The notes: a model not told the origin generated them from the letters alone. A stretch of 64,000 bases of DNA from Streptococcus varani (GCF_001375655.1 NZ_CTEN01000002.1:186001-250000); one strand, 5' to 3'; numbered from the stretch's first letter, positions 1-10,014 are shown. Translations and numbers: made by a program.

Positions 1-131
1 GACATCAAGGCATAGTAAACAGAGCTAGAGCAATCATAAGAACCTGGTCCGTTTCTGTAGTCCATTGAATAGGTCACTTTTCCAGCTTGTGCTGACATCC
101 ATGCAATAGCTTGCTCAGTATTGATTGTCAT
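1..131 (-). CDS. Phage endolysin, N-terminal part (cut by window edge)
   Basis: The first 43 residues are visible; the rest lies outside the window. They begin MTINTEQAIAWM and contain YSMDYRNGPGSYDCSSSVYY, the N-terminus of the amidase_5/Pal-type streptococcal phage lysins, where the Cys of DCSSS is the expected catalytic nucleophile. The start ATG follows a strong AGGAGG site and overlaps the stop of the upstream small membrane gene (ATGA), so the two are probably translationally coupled. The enzyme would cut host peptidoglycan at the end of the lytic cycle. The C-terminal cell-wall-binding part cannot be seen. Confidence 0.85.
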   Translation of the reverse strand, partial: MTINTEQAIAWMSAQAGKVTYSMDYRNGPGSYDCSSSVYYALM

Positions 132-250
132 TTGTCTTCCTCCTTGTAAAATAGTTCAAAAAATGGGTCTAAAAAAAATAAAAGAAAAAGAAAAGGTACT
201 GACAAAACTACCAGTACCATCACAAGAAATACCTTTCCTATGTTCTTCAT
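128..250 (-). CDS. Small holin-like single-TM protein (40 aa)
   Basis: This 40-residue protein begins MKNIGKVFLVMV, has one long hydrophobic stretch (about residues 7-32) and ends in a charged tail EEDK. Its stop overlaps the endolysin start. Size, topology and position between the holin and lysin suggest an accessory lysis protein (holin-like, antiholin or pinholin). Function is inferred from context; I recognise no family. Confidence 0.6.
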   Translation of the reverse strand: MKNIGKVFLVMVLVVLSVPFLFLLFFLDPFFELFYKEEDK

Positions 251-260
251 ATTGCTAGAC

Positions 261-512
261 TTATTTAGGTTCAGTGTAATTCAATGCTTGTTCACTATCT
301 GATACACCGTTAGTCGTTGGATCTGTGACAATACCTGTAATAACGAGCACTGCAAAGACACTATTGACAACCACAAGTAACTTATTGCCTAAATCCCCTA
401 AATCAAGCGTGTAACCAAACACATTCGCTACCGCTTGCGTCACTAATAAGACCGCTGGGATAATCGCAGTCCAAAAAGCTTTGTTTTTAAGTCTTACTGT
501 CCAATTAATCAT
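261..512 (-). CDS. Phage holin, phi LC3 family
   Basis: The 83-residue protein has two hydrophobic segments (about residues 14-34 and 43-62), a short turn (YTLDLGDLG) and a polar C-terminal tail. It matches the phi LC3/Phage_holin_1 type: MINWTVRLKNKAFW at the start and a VTDPTTNGVSDS motif near the end are characteristic. It would form membrane lesions that release the endolysin. It belongs to the lysis cassette with the 100-aa protein upstream and the 40-aa protein downstream. Confidence 0.88.
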   Translation of the reverse strand: MINWTVRLKNKAFWTAIIPAVLLVTQAVANVFGYTLDLGDLGNKLLVVVNSVFAVLVITGIVTDPTTNGVSDSEQALNYTEPK

Positions 513-515
513 GTT

Positions 516-818
516 TTATGTCTCCTGTTTTTCTAGACGACCAATGCGGTCGCTCATATAAGACATCTCCTTTTGGACCACACCAATGGTCTGAGAAATG
601 TCCTGTAACTGTTCTGTATTTTTATCTAAGTGTCCTTTGAGCCACTCTTCACGTTTATTAGATTCTGCTTTTGAGTGATCGTGGAAATCCATTAGCTTTT
701 TCTCACGCTTATCAGACGTTCGCACCAGATACCCAACTACAATCATAAAAAGCAAGATAAAGAGAATAGCCCACACAAATTGAGATTGAGCTATTCTTTC
801 AGCTTGTTCAACCGTCAT
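516..818 (-). CDS. Holin-like / BhlA-type membrane protein
   Basis: The 100-residue protein has one N-terminal TM segment (about residues 14-33, FVWAILFILLFMIVVGYLV) followed by a charged, probably coiled-coil region. It ends in the repeat-like stretch IGVVQKEMSYMSDRIGRLEKQ. This layout resembles the BhlA/UviB-like holin-associated proteins of Gram-positive phages. It lies 3 nt from the holin gene and is probably co-transcribed with it. Confidence 0.6.
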   Translation of the reverse strand: MTVEQAERIAQSQFVWAILFILLFMIVVGYLVRTSDKREKKLMDFHDHSKAESNKREEWLKGHLDKNTEQLQDISQTIGVVQKEMSYMSDRIGRLEKQET

Positions 819-826
819 AGCTTACC

Positions 827-1072
827 TCAATCCTCGACTGCTTCTAGCTCTGCTAGGATGGCATCCTCAAGGGCAAAACGCTTATCATCAAATTCTTTTT
901 TCTGTTTGCGCATCTCTTTGCGGTGAGCCGCATAGAGCGCTTCGTCATTGGTCCATTCCGTTACGGTAGGCATAGCTTTGTCATCTAACTCAACAGTGAT
1001 GGTCTTTACAACAGTGCCATCAACGGTTAATTCCCCAACTAAGCGTGTCGTTTTTTTAACTACTAATGTCAT
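827..1072 (-). CDS. Hypothetical phage protein, 81 aa
   Basis: The protein starts MTLVVKKTTRLVGELTVDGT (beta-strand-like) and ends in a charged helix. No membrane segment is visible. Its start overlaps the stop of the DUF1617 gene (1069), so it is translated from the same late transcript. Its place between the tail fibre/DUF1617 genes and the holins suggests an accessory tail-tip or lysis-region protein, but the function is unknown. Confidence 0.7.
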   Translation of the reverse strand: MTLVVKKTTRLVGELTVDGTVVKTITVELDDKAMPTVTEWTNDEALYAAHRKEMRKQKKEFDDKRFALEDAILAELEAVED

Positions 1073-1494
1073 TTACTGGCTCCTTCAAATTGGTCTAGGA
1101 TGGTATCAATCACCATCACAGCTTCTGCGTCAAAGTTATCTTCGCAGCTTGATAAATATGTCAAGAAATCCTCATAGCGCTTCTTATACTCCCCAGCACT
1201 AAGCACAACTTTTTCTGTGGATAACTCTGTTACTAAAGTGTTAACAAGTGTCATGTCCGCATCGGTTTTGAGAGCAAATTGTCCTGATGCATTGACAAGG
1301 AGTTCCCCATCTGCGTCTGTCTCTGCGAACTCCTTAATAATATCAAGCTCATCTTGACCATACTCGTTGAACTTTTTAGTCGCATGCATAAGCAACTTGG
1401 CTCTACCTCGGTTGGCTGGCATGTTCCTTACCGTGATAGTCTCAAGGACATTGATAAGTGCTTTTAAATCTTTATTTTGTAAGTGTAATTCCAT
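1069..1494 (-). CDS. DUF1617 family phage protein
   Basis: The 141-residue soluble protein resembles the DUF1617 family found next to tail-fibre genes in streptococcal and lactococcal siphophages (MELHLQNKDLKALINVLE at the start, NRGRAKLLMHATKKF after it). The family's role is not known. It is co-transcribed with the tail gene upstream and overlaps the next gene by 4 nt. Confidence 0.75.
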   Translation of the reverse strand: MELHLQNKDLKALINVLETITVRNMPANRGRAKLLMHATKKFNEYGQDELDIIKEFAETDADGELLVNASGQFALKTDADMTLVNTLVTELSTEKVVLSAGEYKKRYEDFLTYLSSCEDNFDAEAVMVIDTILDQFEGASK

Positions 1495-1503
1495 GGTATT
1501 CTC

Positions 1504-4500
1504 CTATTTGATAGTTTCCCAAGTCGAAATAACATCACCTCGACCGGTGATATTGGCTAAATGTTTGAAATTAATATTGAATTGTTGAAGAATGTCCTTC
1601 AAGCTAGTATAGTTCGTGGCAGTTCGGAACAAGTTAACGTCGCCAATGTTCAATTTTGAACTAGGGCGATCACTAGAGCGATGAGCATCGATCTCTAGTT
1701 TCCCCGGTAAAGTCTTTACAGACCAACCGTCAGAGTTGTCAAAGGCAGATGAAGCTAAACGTACGACATCACCAACAATATCAATCTGGTCTGTACTATT
1801 ACCATTCCAACAGCGAACACCTACAAAGCCACCATCATTAGAGGATTCCGTTCCATTACGATTAGAACCGATAATGGTGACACCCGTCTTCTTACCATTG
1901 GAAGTACCTGTTGTAAACCGGATAAATTGCGTTGGATAGCCTGATAAGACCCTACGAAGCGCCGGGCTGTCCGTGTAGAAATCCAAAGCTCCTGTCTGGA
2001 GATTGAATTTTGTAGCCCCATTAATGGCTGCTAAAAGACCGCCTTTAACCCGATTCGCTGAGATGTCCACAGCTTGAACCTGTGTGATAAAGGCTGTTTT
2101 GGCAAAGAGCTGTCTCACATAAGCTTCATTGGCAAAGAGCTTAGTAAAGAGGGCTTGATCAACCTTAACGTGCTTAGCGCTCACAGCTTCTGCGGATAAG
2201 AGGTATCCTGTAATAGCCCCCGCCTTAATATGACCAGTCTCTACAGCACCAGTCACTAACTTACGGCTTGTGACAGAGCCATCAACCAACATGTTCCCGC
2301 TGACCTTTATCAGATTACTAAAGATCCTTATAGCATCAGGGGTTACCGCAAAGGAGGAGCCAATAGCTCTTGCCATATCACTAGTACTCTTACCAGCCTT
2401 GAGGACAATACCATCAGAGGTGATGCTCACATCGGCTTTTTTGAGCGTCTGGTTACTTAGACTTTCCACATTGGCTTTTATCTCGCTAGAAGTCTGTTCA
2501 AACTGCGAACGAAATTGTATCAGCTTTTGGTCCGAGTAGGCCTTCATGTCATCTGGAGCTGGACTCCAATCGGCTGCGATAGAGCCTTTTGTCAGTCGCA
2601 GCTTAGTCACACGAAAGCTTAGCTGACTAGCTGTAAAGCGTATCTTAAGAGATGTACCTAAATAGTTAGTAGGGTTTGCGACAAAGCTGACCTGATAGGT
2701 GCCACGGCCTAAGACCGTTCGCTCTACCTCGCCAAGCCTTTGAATCTTACCGCTGTGACCGTGTAGTTCAATCTCATAAGAGCCAAAGGCTGTTTTATTA
2801 GTGGTGAAATAATTAAAGGCAAGGGTCACTGTATCGCCAACCTGAACACCTTTCACGGCCAAAGTGGCACCAAAGTCATAAAGGTCAAAAAGACCATCGG
2901 ACGAGACCGTCACATAGACATCTTTTTCCGTCCCTAATGCGTAATTCTGACCACCAGATGAGAGACTTTCAAAGCGTCTTGCGACTCCCCTTGCATTTTC
3001 CTCATAGGTCGACTTAGCCACATAAGATCCACTAACTTCTGTCCTTAGGGCTGTGAGCTGCCTTGCCGTTTCTGTTTTGCTGGCTTCAAAATAACGACTG
3101 GCTCTGGTTGGTTCTAAAGCAGTGTATGTCTCAAGAGCTTTCAGTGAGGTTTTAAAGCCCGCAGCAGTTTGTTCACTCTGGCTTTCAACCTGATCAATCC
3201 TACCCTTGACAGTCTCTGTTAGCCGGTTAAAAGTAGCTAGCTCTTGATGAACAGTCTGCTTAAAAGTGGCTAGGCCTGAAACAGCATTTTCAATCTGTGT
3301 GGTTAAGGCAGCCTGTTGTTGGCCTTGGCTAAGAGCTTGTGCTTTAACTTGAGCGATTTGAGCTAAGGCTGTTTGCCTATGATTGGTCAGTTCTTTGGTA
3401 AGTCCTTGAAGTTCTGCCTGTGATTGAACTAAAGCAGCCTGCGCTTTCAAAGCCAGACCTTTAGCTTCACTGGCGACTGGTAATAGCTGATTATCCAAGC
3501 GACTGGTCAGTTCTGATTTGACAACTTCTACTTTGGCTTTGGTTCTTTCGATATCATCATTAAGCTGTGTTTTGGCTTTATCAAACTCTGCATCAAACGC
3601 AGCGTTAGCATTTTTCACAGCCCTCTGAATAGCAACGTCCTGAGCTGTGGCACTTGCCCCAAGAATGGCATCAGCAGCATTAGACAAGCCACTAGACACC
3701 CCAGAGCCACCAACCCCTGGCTTATCGTCAAAGGTAATGGAGATATACTCTTCTGTCAGAGCGTTGAACTCGTAGGCAATGGCCTTCTTATAGAGGTCAG
3801 CACTGTGCTTTCTGCTCTTGAGGTTGACCGTGTCGCCCAGATGGACAACCTGACCATCAAGCTCATAGGCTTCAATCTCAATGGCATCAGAAACCTTATC
3901 AATGCCCTCATTAGTAAACTTAGCCTCAGCCCATTTTCTCAGGTCTTCAACGGTTTCAGCGTTATTGTTCTCATACTCTTTCTCATTGATGTAGGGATAA
4001 GAGTTAATAAGTGGACTGTCAACAGTCACTCTGAGCGTCACTTCATCTTCAGCACCGTCTGGCTTAAATGTAGAACGTGCATAAATCCTAGTGACAACAC
4101 CTTGAGAGTTCTTGGTTCGCTGATAGGACTTGAGGTTCTTATGTGTCGTGATGACAACTCCACGATCAGCCCCACGGCTACGCTTGATAGATAGAGCAAA
4201 GTTGTCACGGACAAGCTCACCCTCCCACGTTCCAACGATACTGTGCTTACCGTCCATCAAGACAGAGTAGAGCGTTTCCGTTTCAGTCGTGTTGAAGGTT
4301 CTGCTGTCCATAATGTCGCTGGTAAAGGAAAAATCACCTAGCCCAGTCTTAGCATTCTGAACCATTTGAGACAGTGCCATAGCACAGCCTTGACCAACCA
4401 CAGACACAGGAGTGATAGACCGCTTCATGATGTCATCAGAGACATGATAGGCAGTGATATCCAGGCTATCATCATTCTCAATAGGCTTCTTGATACGGAA

Positions 4501-4707
4501 CAGCTGAGCACCCAGCACAGGCACAGGCGCCTTTATCAGCATATCTTCCTTGATGAGCTGATAAACTCCTGAATCCGTGATAGGGTATCTGACAGTGAGG
4601 ATGAAGTCGCCATTGACTTCTTCTTTGACAATGGCAGATCTGGACTCATGAAGTGGAATCCCATTCCATTTGACCGTTCGTACATTTGCATCGAGTAAAA
4701 AGAGCAA
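1504..4707 (-). CDS. Phage tail endopeptidase/minor structural protein (tail tip, fibre-like)
   Basis: The 1067-residue protein has an N-terminal prophage-tail (Tal/gp18-like) domain of about 330 residues. A long coiled-coil region rich in Ala/Gln (about residues 340-560) follows, then beta-rich segments resembling the gp58-like tail-fibre domain. It lies directly downstream of the Dit gene, the standard place of the siphovirus tail-associated protein. It is expected to sit at the tail tip and take part in host binding and cell-wall penetration. The C-terminus is probably the host-range-determining part. The start ATG overlaps the end of the Dit gene. Confidence 0.82.
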   Translation of the reverse strand: MLFLLDANVRTVKWNGIPLHESRSAIVKEEVNGDFILTVRYPITDSGVYQLIKEDMLIKAPVPVLGAQLFRIKKPIENDDSLDITAYHVSDDIMKRSITPVSVVGQGCAMALSQMVQNAKTGLGDFSFTSDIMDSRTFNTTETETLYSVLMDGKHSIVGTWEGELVRDNFALSIKRSRGADRGVVITTHKNLKSYQRTKNSQGVVTRIYARSTFKPDGAEDEVTLRVTVDSPLINSYPYINEKEYENNNAETVEDLRKWAEAKFTNEGIDKVSDAIEIEAYELDGQVVHLGDTVNLKSRKHSADLYKKAIAYEFNALTEEYISITFDDKPGVGGSGVSSGLSNAADAILGASATAQDVAIQRAVKNANAAFDAEFDKAKTQLNDDIERTKAKVEVVKSELTSRLDNQLLPVASEAKGLALKAQAALVQSQAELQGLTKELTNHRQTALAQIAQVKAQALSQGQQQAALTTQIENAVSGLATFKQTVHQELATFNRLTETVKGRIDQVESQSEQTAAGFKTSLKALETYTALEPTRASRYFEASKTETARQLTALRTEVSGSYVAKSTYEENARGVARRFESLSSGGQNYALGTEKDVYVTVSSDGLFDLYDFGATLAVKGVQVGDTVTLAFNYFTTNKTAFGSYEIELHGHSGKIQRLGEVERTVLGRGTYQVSFVANPTNYLGTSLKIRFTASQLSFRVTKLRLTKGSIAADWSPAPDDMKAYSDQKLIQFRSQFEQTSSEIKANVESLSNQTLKKADVSITSDGIVLKAGKSTSDMARAIGSSFAVTPDAIRIFSNLIKVSGNMLVDGSVTSRKLVTGAVETGHIKAGAITGYLLSAEAVSAKHVKVDQALFTKLFANEAYVRQLFAKTAFITQVQAVDISANRVKGGLLAAINGATKFNLQTGALDFYTDSPALRRVLSGYPTQFIRFTTGTSNGKKTGVTIIGSNRNGTESSNDGGFVGVRCWNGNSTDQIDIVGDVVRLASSAFDNSDGWSVKTLPGKLEIDAHRSSDRPSSKLNIGDVNLFRTATNYTSLKDILQQFNINFKHLANITGRGDVISTWETIK

Positions 4708-5430
4708 CTATGCCCACCCCCAAACTGTTTCAAATTTTAAAGACTGAATGCCAGTACCTAAAACAACACCAACATTCTGCCCCTTAGCAGTATCAACTGT
4801 GATAAAATCACCAGCCCACTTAATGAGCTTGCCACTAGCCGTCTTAAAGCTAGGATTGTCAGGATCATTGGTCATCACAAGCGATTCTGAGAGCTTTTCA
4901 AGCTTAATCACTTGATTCCCCACCGTAAACGATGTCTCAGAAGCGCTCTGACCAACCACTGTAATCTTAGGAAAAGCAAGAGCTGACCCTTGCACCCTCA
5001 AAACCCCATTCCCAGTCAACGTCTGGATGTCGGTGCCTTTGAAAAACTTGGTAGGGTGGCAGATGAAGGTAACTTTACAGATATATAAGCCAGGTGCCTC
5101 TTCAGTAACTAAGATATTTTCTACCTTATAGCACCACCTACGAGTTGTCTTTAACCGTTCACTTTCCAACCAAAAGCCTTCTCTAGTGAATAATGCTAAA
5201 AACTGATTAATCTCTTCTTCAGATGGGTTAATCAATTGCAAAGTGTACTCTTTCTTAACAATAGGTCTGTGCTTATTGGATTGAATAATAGCCCCATTTA
5301 TCCCATCATGTTCCAGAATTTGTGATTTGCTTTCTGACAACTCATAAAACGGAGGTTCTTTGACAATTAATTGAAAAGGAAAAGACGATGTTTTCACACC
5401 GTCAATAATGAGTTCATTGTATTGCGTCAC
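4708..5430 (-). CDS. Distal tail protein (Dit)
   Basis: The 240-residue protein begins MTQYNELIIDGVKTSSFPFQ, as streptococcal Dit proteins do (the N-terminal ring-forming beta domain). It contains FWLESERLKTTRRWCYKVENI in the region that contacts the tube. Gene order tape measure - Dit - Tal is conserved in siphophages. Dit forms the hexameric hub connecting the tail tube to the baseplate or tip. Confidence 0.85.
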   Translation of the reverse strand: MTQYNELIIDGVKTSSFPFQLIVKEPPFYELSESKSQILEHDGINGAIIQSNKHRPIVKKEYTLQLINPSEEEINQFLALFTREGFWLESERLKTTRRWCYKVENILVTEEAPGLYICKVTFICHPTKFFKGTDIQTLTGNGVLRVQGSALAFPKITVVGQSASETSFTVGNQVIKLEKLSESLVMTNDPDNPSFKTASGKLIKWAGDFITVDTAKGQNVGVVLGTGIQSLKFETVWGWA

Positions 5431-5431
5431 T

Positions 5432-8400
5432 TTAGCCTCCTCTCAATTGTGATTTCCTCTGAATTTCTAAAGCTAGCAGATTACCAACTTTTTCAGCAAG
5501 ACGATTATAGTCTGTACCACTTTCAGAGGCGACATTAACTGTAATTGGTTGATCATATAGTTTACCTTGTTTTAAAATCTGTAAAATTTCTTTTAAAAAC
5601 TGGATAATTGCACTATTATCAGTATTGATTGTCACATCAGTCGAGTACTGTTTTTCAATTCTGTCCATCGTTTTAAAGATTTGGGAATCCTTAGAATAGC
5701 CGACCCCTTCAGCATATCTCGGAATCCCCATCTTAGCCATCAAACGTTTTGTTTTATTTGCTGGTAAAACTTTTGAACCTCTAGGAAGTGGTAAAATAAC
5801 ATCACGTCCCTCTGGGATAAAGCTTTCGCCAGTAGGCAAGGTAACTAACTCCTTGTACATTGACCCTTTTTGGTCGTTAACCATAGCTAATCCGCCTGGG
5901 TGGAAGTCTGTCCCTTTTTCATTGCTAAAGATTTTTTGAACAAAGGTTGTAATTGTAGAAGTGATGCTTCTCGGAATGCTATTCAAATCCCAAGTCGCTT
6001 GTCTTGCTTCTGCACTGGCATAGTTAGTTGCATTGATAACCGCAGGGCTGAATTGCCGTGGACTATTAACATCCTGTGTAGCTTGAGCAACAGGTCCTGC
6101 AGTATTGTTTTGAGCAAACATGTTTATTGGTTGAAATTGCTTTGGACTATTGACACTTGCACTGGTTTGTGCTACCGCAAGACCCGTGCTATCTAGTCCA
6201 AACATTTGGATTGGAGCATTTTGCTTCGGACTATTAACACTAGCATTAGCTTTTGCCACCTCGGCAGAAGTTCCATCTATAGCATTCATGGTTGGTATAC
6301 TGGTCTGTTTTAAGCCATTGATGGCAGTGTTTGTTGATATAACCTTTTGCAAAACTGGTAAATCATCTGCATCCAACCCAACTGTTTTCCCAATTAGATT
6401 ATTTATCGCCAACTGTGCTTGCTCAGTCTTCCCTGTAGCCAAATCATTAACAATCAAGTCTTTCTGATAAGGTTGAAGGAAATTCCATCTATTCAATGTT
6501 TCTGTCGCAGTTTCAGCGCTACTCATGAATTTATCATTTTCGCCAAGCAGTTTTTTTACACTCTCTGGCATTGCATTCCAAATAGCAAGATTATCCTTGC
6601 TCTCAACAATCGCTTTTATAGCTGGCTGACCATCTACAACTAAAGCTTTTTCCTCTGGACGAAGTTGCTCCCATTGTCCAGAGGCGACAAGCGCATCACC
6701 AATAGCTATTTTAGCAGTTGTGGTCATCTTGCCTTCTTTAAGAGACAGTCGAATGGCCTCCCAACCTCCCTCGGCGTGTAAGGCTTTTTGGATCTCTTCC
6801 CTAGCGTTTGTTTTTACTTCGCCAGTGACTGGGTCTAGAACAATGCCATTCCAATAATTAACAGCTGCTCTAGCGTCTTCGCTCATCCCTTGCCAATATT
6901 CTCCAACTAAAGATGAAGTCTCTGATGCTTTTTGGGCTGTTCCTTCCATCTTAGCTTCAAATTCTTTATAGGATAGGCCTAGACTTTCCATAGTTTGTTT
7001 AACTTGGTTGAGAATTAACTTCTGAGCTTCTGGTGTGCTTTTAGCAAGAGAACCATTAACTTCCAGCAAACGCTTTTGCATATCCATGTACTTTTCGCTG
7101 TAGACACCCATTTTAGCCGAATGTTCAGCTTCAAGTTGCTCAATTTCACGATGATAGGTTTCCTTGGTGATTTTTTCTTCTTCATATAGCCGCTCAATAT
7201 CCTTCTTACGGCTCTTGTAAGCTTTATTCTCCTCTTCTATCATTGTCATTGTATTTGACAATGCTTTAGCTAGCTGAGTAGAGTTCAGCTCTTCCAACCG
7301 TCCGTTCATGGCTTTGGTAATGGCTTCTTTCTCTTTGCTTGAAAATTTCATCAAGTCCAACTGTTCATTAATCAAGGCATTTTGTGCAGATAGTACAATC
7401 TGCTTTTCTTCATCTGACAACTTCCGCTTTTGCTCATTCGCACGCTTATAGATGTCAACGATATCTGAAGCCATGCTATCCGTTGCTTTTTTCGTCTGAT
7501 TGGCGTTATCTTTGATACGTTGGATTTCTTCTTCAGTTAATCCCAGCTTTTCGGCCAATTCTAAATCTTTAGTCAGGTTTTCATCGACCAATTTAGCGAT
7601 TTCTCCAGTTAATTCAGAAAAAGCTTTCTTGATGTTTTCAACATCCTGAACTCCCTTTGTCCCAAAAAGTTCTATCGCATGATTTGTCTCATCGACCTTA
7701 GATTTAAATCTCGAAAGTTCGTTTGCTTCAGTATTGCTAACTGCGGTCCCCCATTCAGCTGTTCGTTGAGCTGCTTTATTTGCTTCATCCGCCCACAATG
7801 AGGCTGCGACTACAGCAGATCCACCAAGTAGTACCCCCCAAGTAAGAGGATTCCCAAGTAACCCAATAGCACTAGTTAGCAACCCTGCTTTTCCAGTAGC
7901 ACCAGCCATTGCAGTGCCTGTTGCCGTTGCAGAGGTTGCTACAGATGATAACGTGCTAGTTATAGCTCTCTTTGCTAAAATCGTACTAATTTTCGTAGCA
8001 AGCGTACCAAAGGCGCTTGAGACACTACCAATAGCCGAAACGACATTGCCAGTGAAATTTAAAAGAGGGTACGCTACAGCTAATCCTCCTGCGATGGTCA
8101 TCCAAAATTTTTGGGTTGATTCGTCAGCTTCTGCAAAGTTTTCGACCCATTTTGTGACTTTTTCAATGATTGGGGCCAGTATCGGTAGCAATTTTTCGCC
8201 TATTGTAACTTGCAAGACTTCCAAAGATGATTTAAATCTATCCACTGCTGATTTGCCGGAACCAGACATCTTTTTATAGAGTTTATCTGTGTATCCTTCA
8301 GCATTCTTTGTTTCCGTCGCTAGCTTTCTAAGCGAGTCTGCACCCTCATTAACTAATGCATTAATCCCTGACTGAGCCTCAATACCAAAAGCTTGTGCAA

Positions 8401-9616
8401 TCAACGATGCTTTTTGAGCATCTGTCATGTCTTCTGTATTCTTCTTAATACGGTCAATAACATCGGGTAGCTTGATGGCCCCACTTCGGAATTCTTCCGC
8501 AGAAAAACCTAGCTTTTCGAATGCGGCAGCATTTTCTTTAGATGGGTCTAATAATTTTGATAAGGCCCCGCGAAGTGCTGTCCCTGCTTTTTGCCCATCA
8601 ATACCTGCATTTGACAAGATACCTATGGCGGCCGCTGTTTCTTCTAAATCCATACCAACAGAATTTGCGACAGGCCCCACATATTCCATTGCAAGACCCA
8701 TGTCAGAAAAACCTGCTTTTGTCTTATTTGCAACAAAGGACAGGCTATCCGTAACCCTATTGGTGTTTTTTAACATCTGAGTAGTATCGGTTGTGATTAA
8801 TCCAAACTGGCTCATAATTGATGTCGAGGCGCTCATTACCGTGTTGAAATCCTCACCAGTCGCCTTACTTGCTGTTAGGATCGGTGGCATGGCTCCCATC
8901 GTTTGGTTAGCATCAAGTCCAGCTTTGATAATTTCCTGCATACCAGTATTAATTTCAGTAGTAGTAATTCCAAATTGTTTAGACCACTTCTTAGAGCTAT
9001 TGCCAAGCTGAAGAGTTGTTTCATCAAGCTTCTTTGAGTCAGTGATGGTATCCCCTAGAAGGGCCTTCACTGTTTGCATTTGCCCGCCGAAATCAAGAGC
9101 TTTCTTCGTCGCAAGTGAAAAGCCTGCACTTAGTATCGTTGAGACAGGCCTCATTGCATTTCCCATATTGGTTAAAACGGTACCAACCTTTTTAGTTCCC
9201 TCTCCAAATCCTGTTAGTGCAGATCCGACCTTCCCCCATCTTGAATTTTCAGCATGAACTTTTATCAGTGCATCTTGAACTCTGCCTAGTTCATTTCGAA
9301 GTTGCTCTAACTTAGCGTTCTCCCTCTCGATTTCTGTTGCTGCATTCTCCCATTTTTTTGAACCAACCTCCAGGGTATCAAAATTGGTTTTTAATTTCGT
9401 CAAAACGCTGCCTTGTTTTTCCAAGGCCTGAGTCAAGGTTTTCTGTTTTGCGCTTAGAAGCGTCATGGTGTTCCCATTATTTTTCATAGCGCCATCTAGT
9501 GCTCTAGCTTCAGCTTTAAAGTAATTAACGGCTTTTTTGCTAGCTGTTAGACTACTTGCGAATTTTGAACTATCCAGTTCTAACTCAACTCGCATAGCAC
9601 CTAATGGTGTAGCCAT
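5432..9616 (-). CDS. Phage tail tape measure protein
   Basis: The 1394-residue protein has N-terminal coiled coils and a TP901-type core (about residues 190-470, with ATGEDFNTVMSASTSIMSQF and GILSNAGIDGQKAGTALRG). Hydrophobic segments follow around 520-620, then charged coiled coils and a repetitive region (NSPKQ/NSPRQ repeats, about residues 1120-1210). It sets tail length and is probably injected with DNA. An intrinsic terminator lies just upstream (9644-9670), so late transcription must read through it or restart to reach this gene. Confidence 0.93.
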   Translation of the reverse strand: MATPLGAMRVELELDSSKFASSLTASKKAVNYFKAEARALDGAMKNNGNTMTLLSAKQKTLTQALEKQGSVLTKLKTNFDTLEVGSKKWENAATEIERENAKLEQLRNELGRVQDALIKVHAENSRWGKVGSALTGFGEGTKKVGTVLTNMGNAMRPVSTILSAGFSLATKKALDFGGQMQTVKALLGDTITDSKKLDETTLQLGNSSKKWSKQFGITTTEINTGMQEIIKAGLDANQTMGAMPPILTASKATGEDFNTVMSASTSIMSQFGLITTDTTQMLKNTNRVTDSLSFVANKTKAGFSDMGLAMEYVGPVANSVGMDLEETAAAIGILSNAGIDGQKAGTALRGALSKLLDPSKENAAAFEKLGFSAEEFRSGAIKLPDVIDRIKKNTEDMTDAQKASLIAQAFGIEAQSGINALVNEGADSLRKLATETKNAEGYTDKLYKKMSGSGKSAVDRFKSSLEVLQVTIGEKLLPILAPIIEKVTKWVENFAEADESTQKFWMTIAGGLAVAYPLLNFTGNVVSAIGSVSSAFGTLATKISTILAKRAITSTLSSVATSATATGTAMAGATGKAGLLTSAIGLLGNPLTWGVLLGGSAVVAASLWADEANKAAQRTAEWGTAVSNTEANELSRFKSKVDETNHAIELFGTKGVQDVENIKKAFSELTGEIAKLVDENLTKDLELAEKLGLTEEEIQRIKDNANQTKKATDSMASDIVDIYKRANEQKRKLSDEEKQIVLSAQNALINEQLDLMKFSSKEKEAITKAMNGRLEELNSTQLAKALSNTMTMIEEENKAYKSRKKDIERLYEEEKITKETYHREIEQLEAEHSAKMGVYSEKYMDMQKRLLEVNGSLAKSTPEAQKLILNQVKQTMESLGLSYKEFEAKMEGTAQKASETSSLVGEYWQGMSEDARAAVNYWNGIVLDPVTGEVKTNAREEIQKALHAEGGWEAIRLSLKEGKMTTTAKIAIGDALVASGQWEQLRPEEKALVVDGQPAIKAIVESKDNLAIWNAMPESVKKLLGENDKFMSSAETATETLNRWNFLQPYQKDLIVNDLATGKTEQAQLAINNLIGKTVGLDADDLPVLQKVISTNTAINGLKQTSIPTMNAIDGTSAEVAKANASVNSPKQNAPIQMFGLDSTGLAVAQTSASVNSPKQFQPINMFAQNNTAGPVAQATQDVNSPRQFSPAVINATNYASAEARQATWDLNSIPRSITSTITTFVQKIFSNEKGTDFHPGGLAMVNDQKGSMYKELVTLPTGESFIPEGRDVILPLPRGSKVLPANKTKRLMAKMGIPRYAEGVGYSKDSQIFKTMDRIEKQYSTDVTINTDNSAIIQFLKEILQILKQGKLYDQPITVNVASESGTDYNRLAEKVGNLLALEIQRKSQLRGG

Positions 9617-9643
9617 ATTTTTCTCCCTTCTCTATTTTAGAGT

Positions 9644-9670
9644 ACAAAAAAACACCTACAACTAGGTGTT
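9644..9670 (-). terminator. Intrinsic terminator between a moron gene and the tape measure gene
   Basis: Reading the minus strand there is a perfect 8-bp stem AACACCTA/TAGGTGTT with loop GTTG, followed by seven T residues. It ends the transcription unit of the 88-aa membrane gene (9723-9989). It stands inside the late operon, directly before the tape measure gene. Confidence 0.85.
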
Positions 9671-9722
9671 AAAACAAAACTATTAAACATTGCCAGATAA
9701 AGGAATCATATGACTACCGTCT

Positions 9723-9989
9723 CTAGTACTTAGGATCAAGCATTTGCTCCCACTTCTTTCGGTACATTCCAATAATAACCCAAAGAAAACAACCAAGCAT
9801 CAAATACCAAAATACAGGTTGAAAAAAAGCTGGGATAATGAAAATTATTAAGAATAGTTGAGAAAAAAAGGTAATGTCAGTAGACATCCAGTACACCAGA
9901 AATGCAAGATAAGGAATCCAAAGCAAACAAAGAATAATGAAAACATTAAAAGTATGTTGTAAGCTATTTAACTCTTCATCATAATGCAT
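9723..9989 (-). CDS. Small membrane protein, moron in the late operon
   Basis: From the ATG with an AGAAGGTG ribosome site the product is 88 residues (start MHYDEELNSLQHTF). It has three hydrophobic segments (about 15-35, 40-60 and 62-77) and a basic C-terminus. A TTGATT-16 bp-TATAAT promoter lies just upstream and a strong terminator follows, so it is an independent transcription unit within the late genes. That arrangement defines a moron. The location between tail chaperone and tape measure is unusual for a structural gene. Superinfection exclusion at the membrane is a reasonable guess, not shown. Confidence 0.75.
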   Translation of the reverse strand: MHYDEELNSLQHTFNVFIILCLLWIPYLAFLVYWMSTDITFFSQLFLIIFIIPAFFQPVFWYLMLGCFLWVIIGMYRKKWEQMLDPKY

Positions 9990-10014
9990 AATGACACACC
10001 TTCTTTCTATCTCT

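Noticed and set aside
1821..2021. 66-codon frame inside the tail fibre gene
   Set aside because: Same strand, other frame of a long supported gene; no ribosome site or family match.
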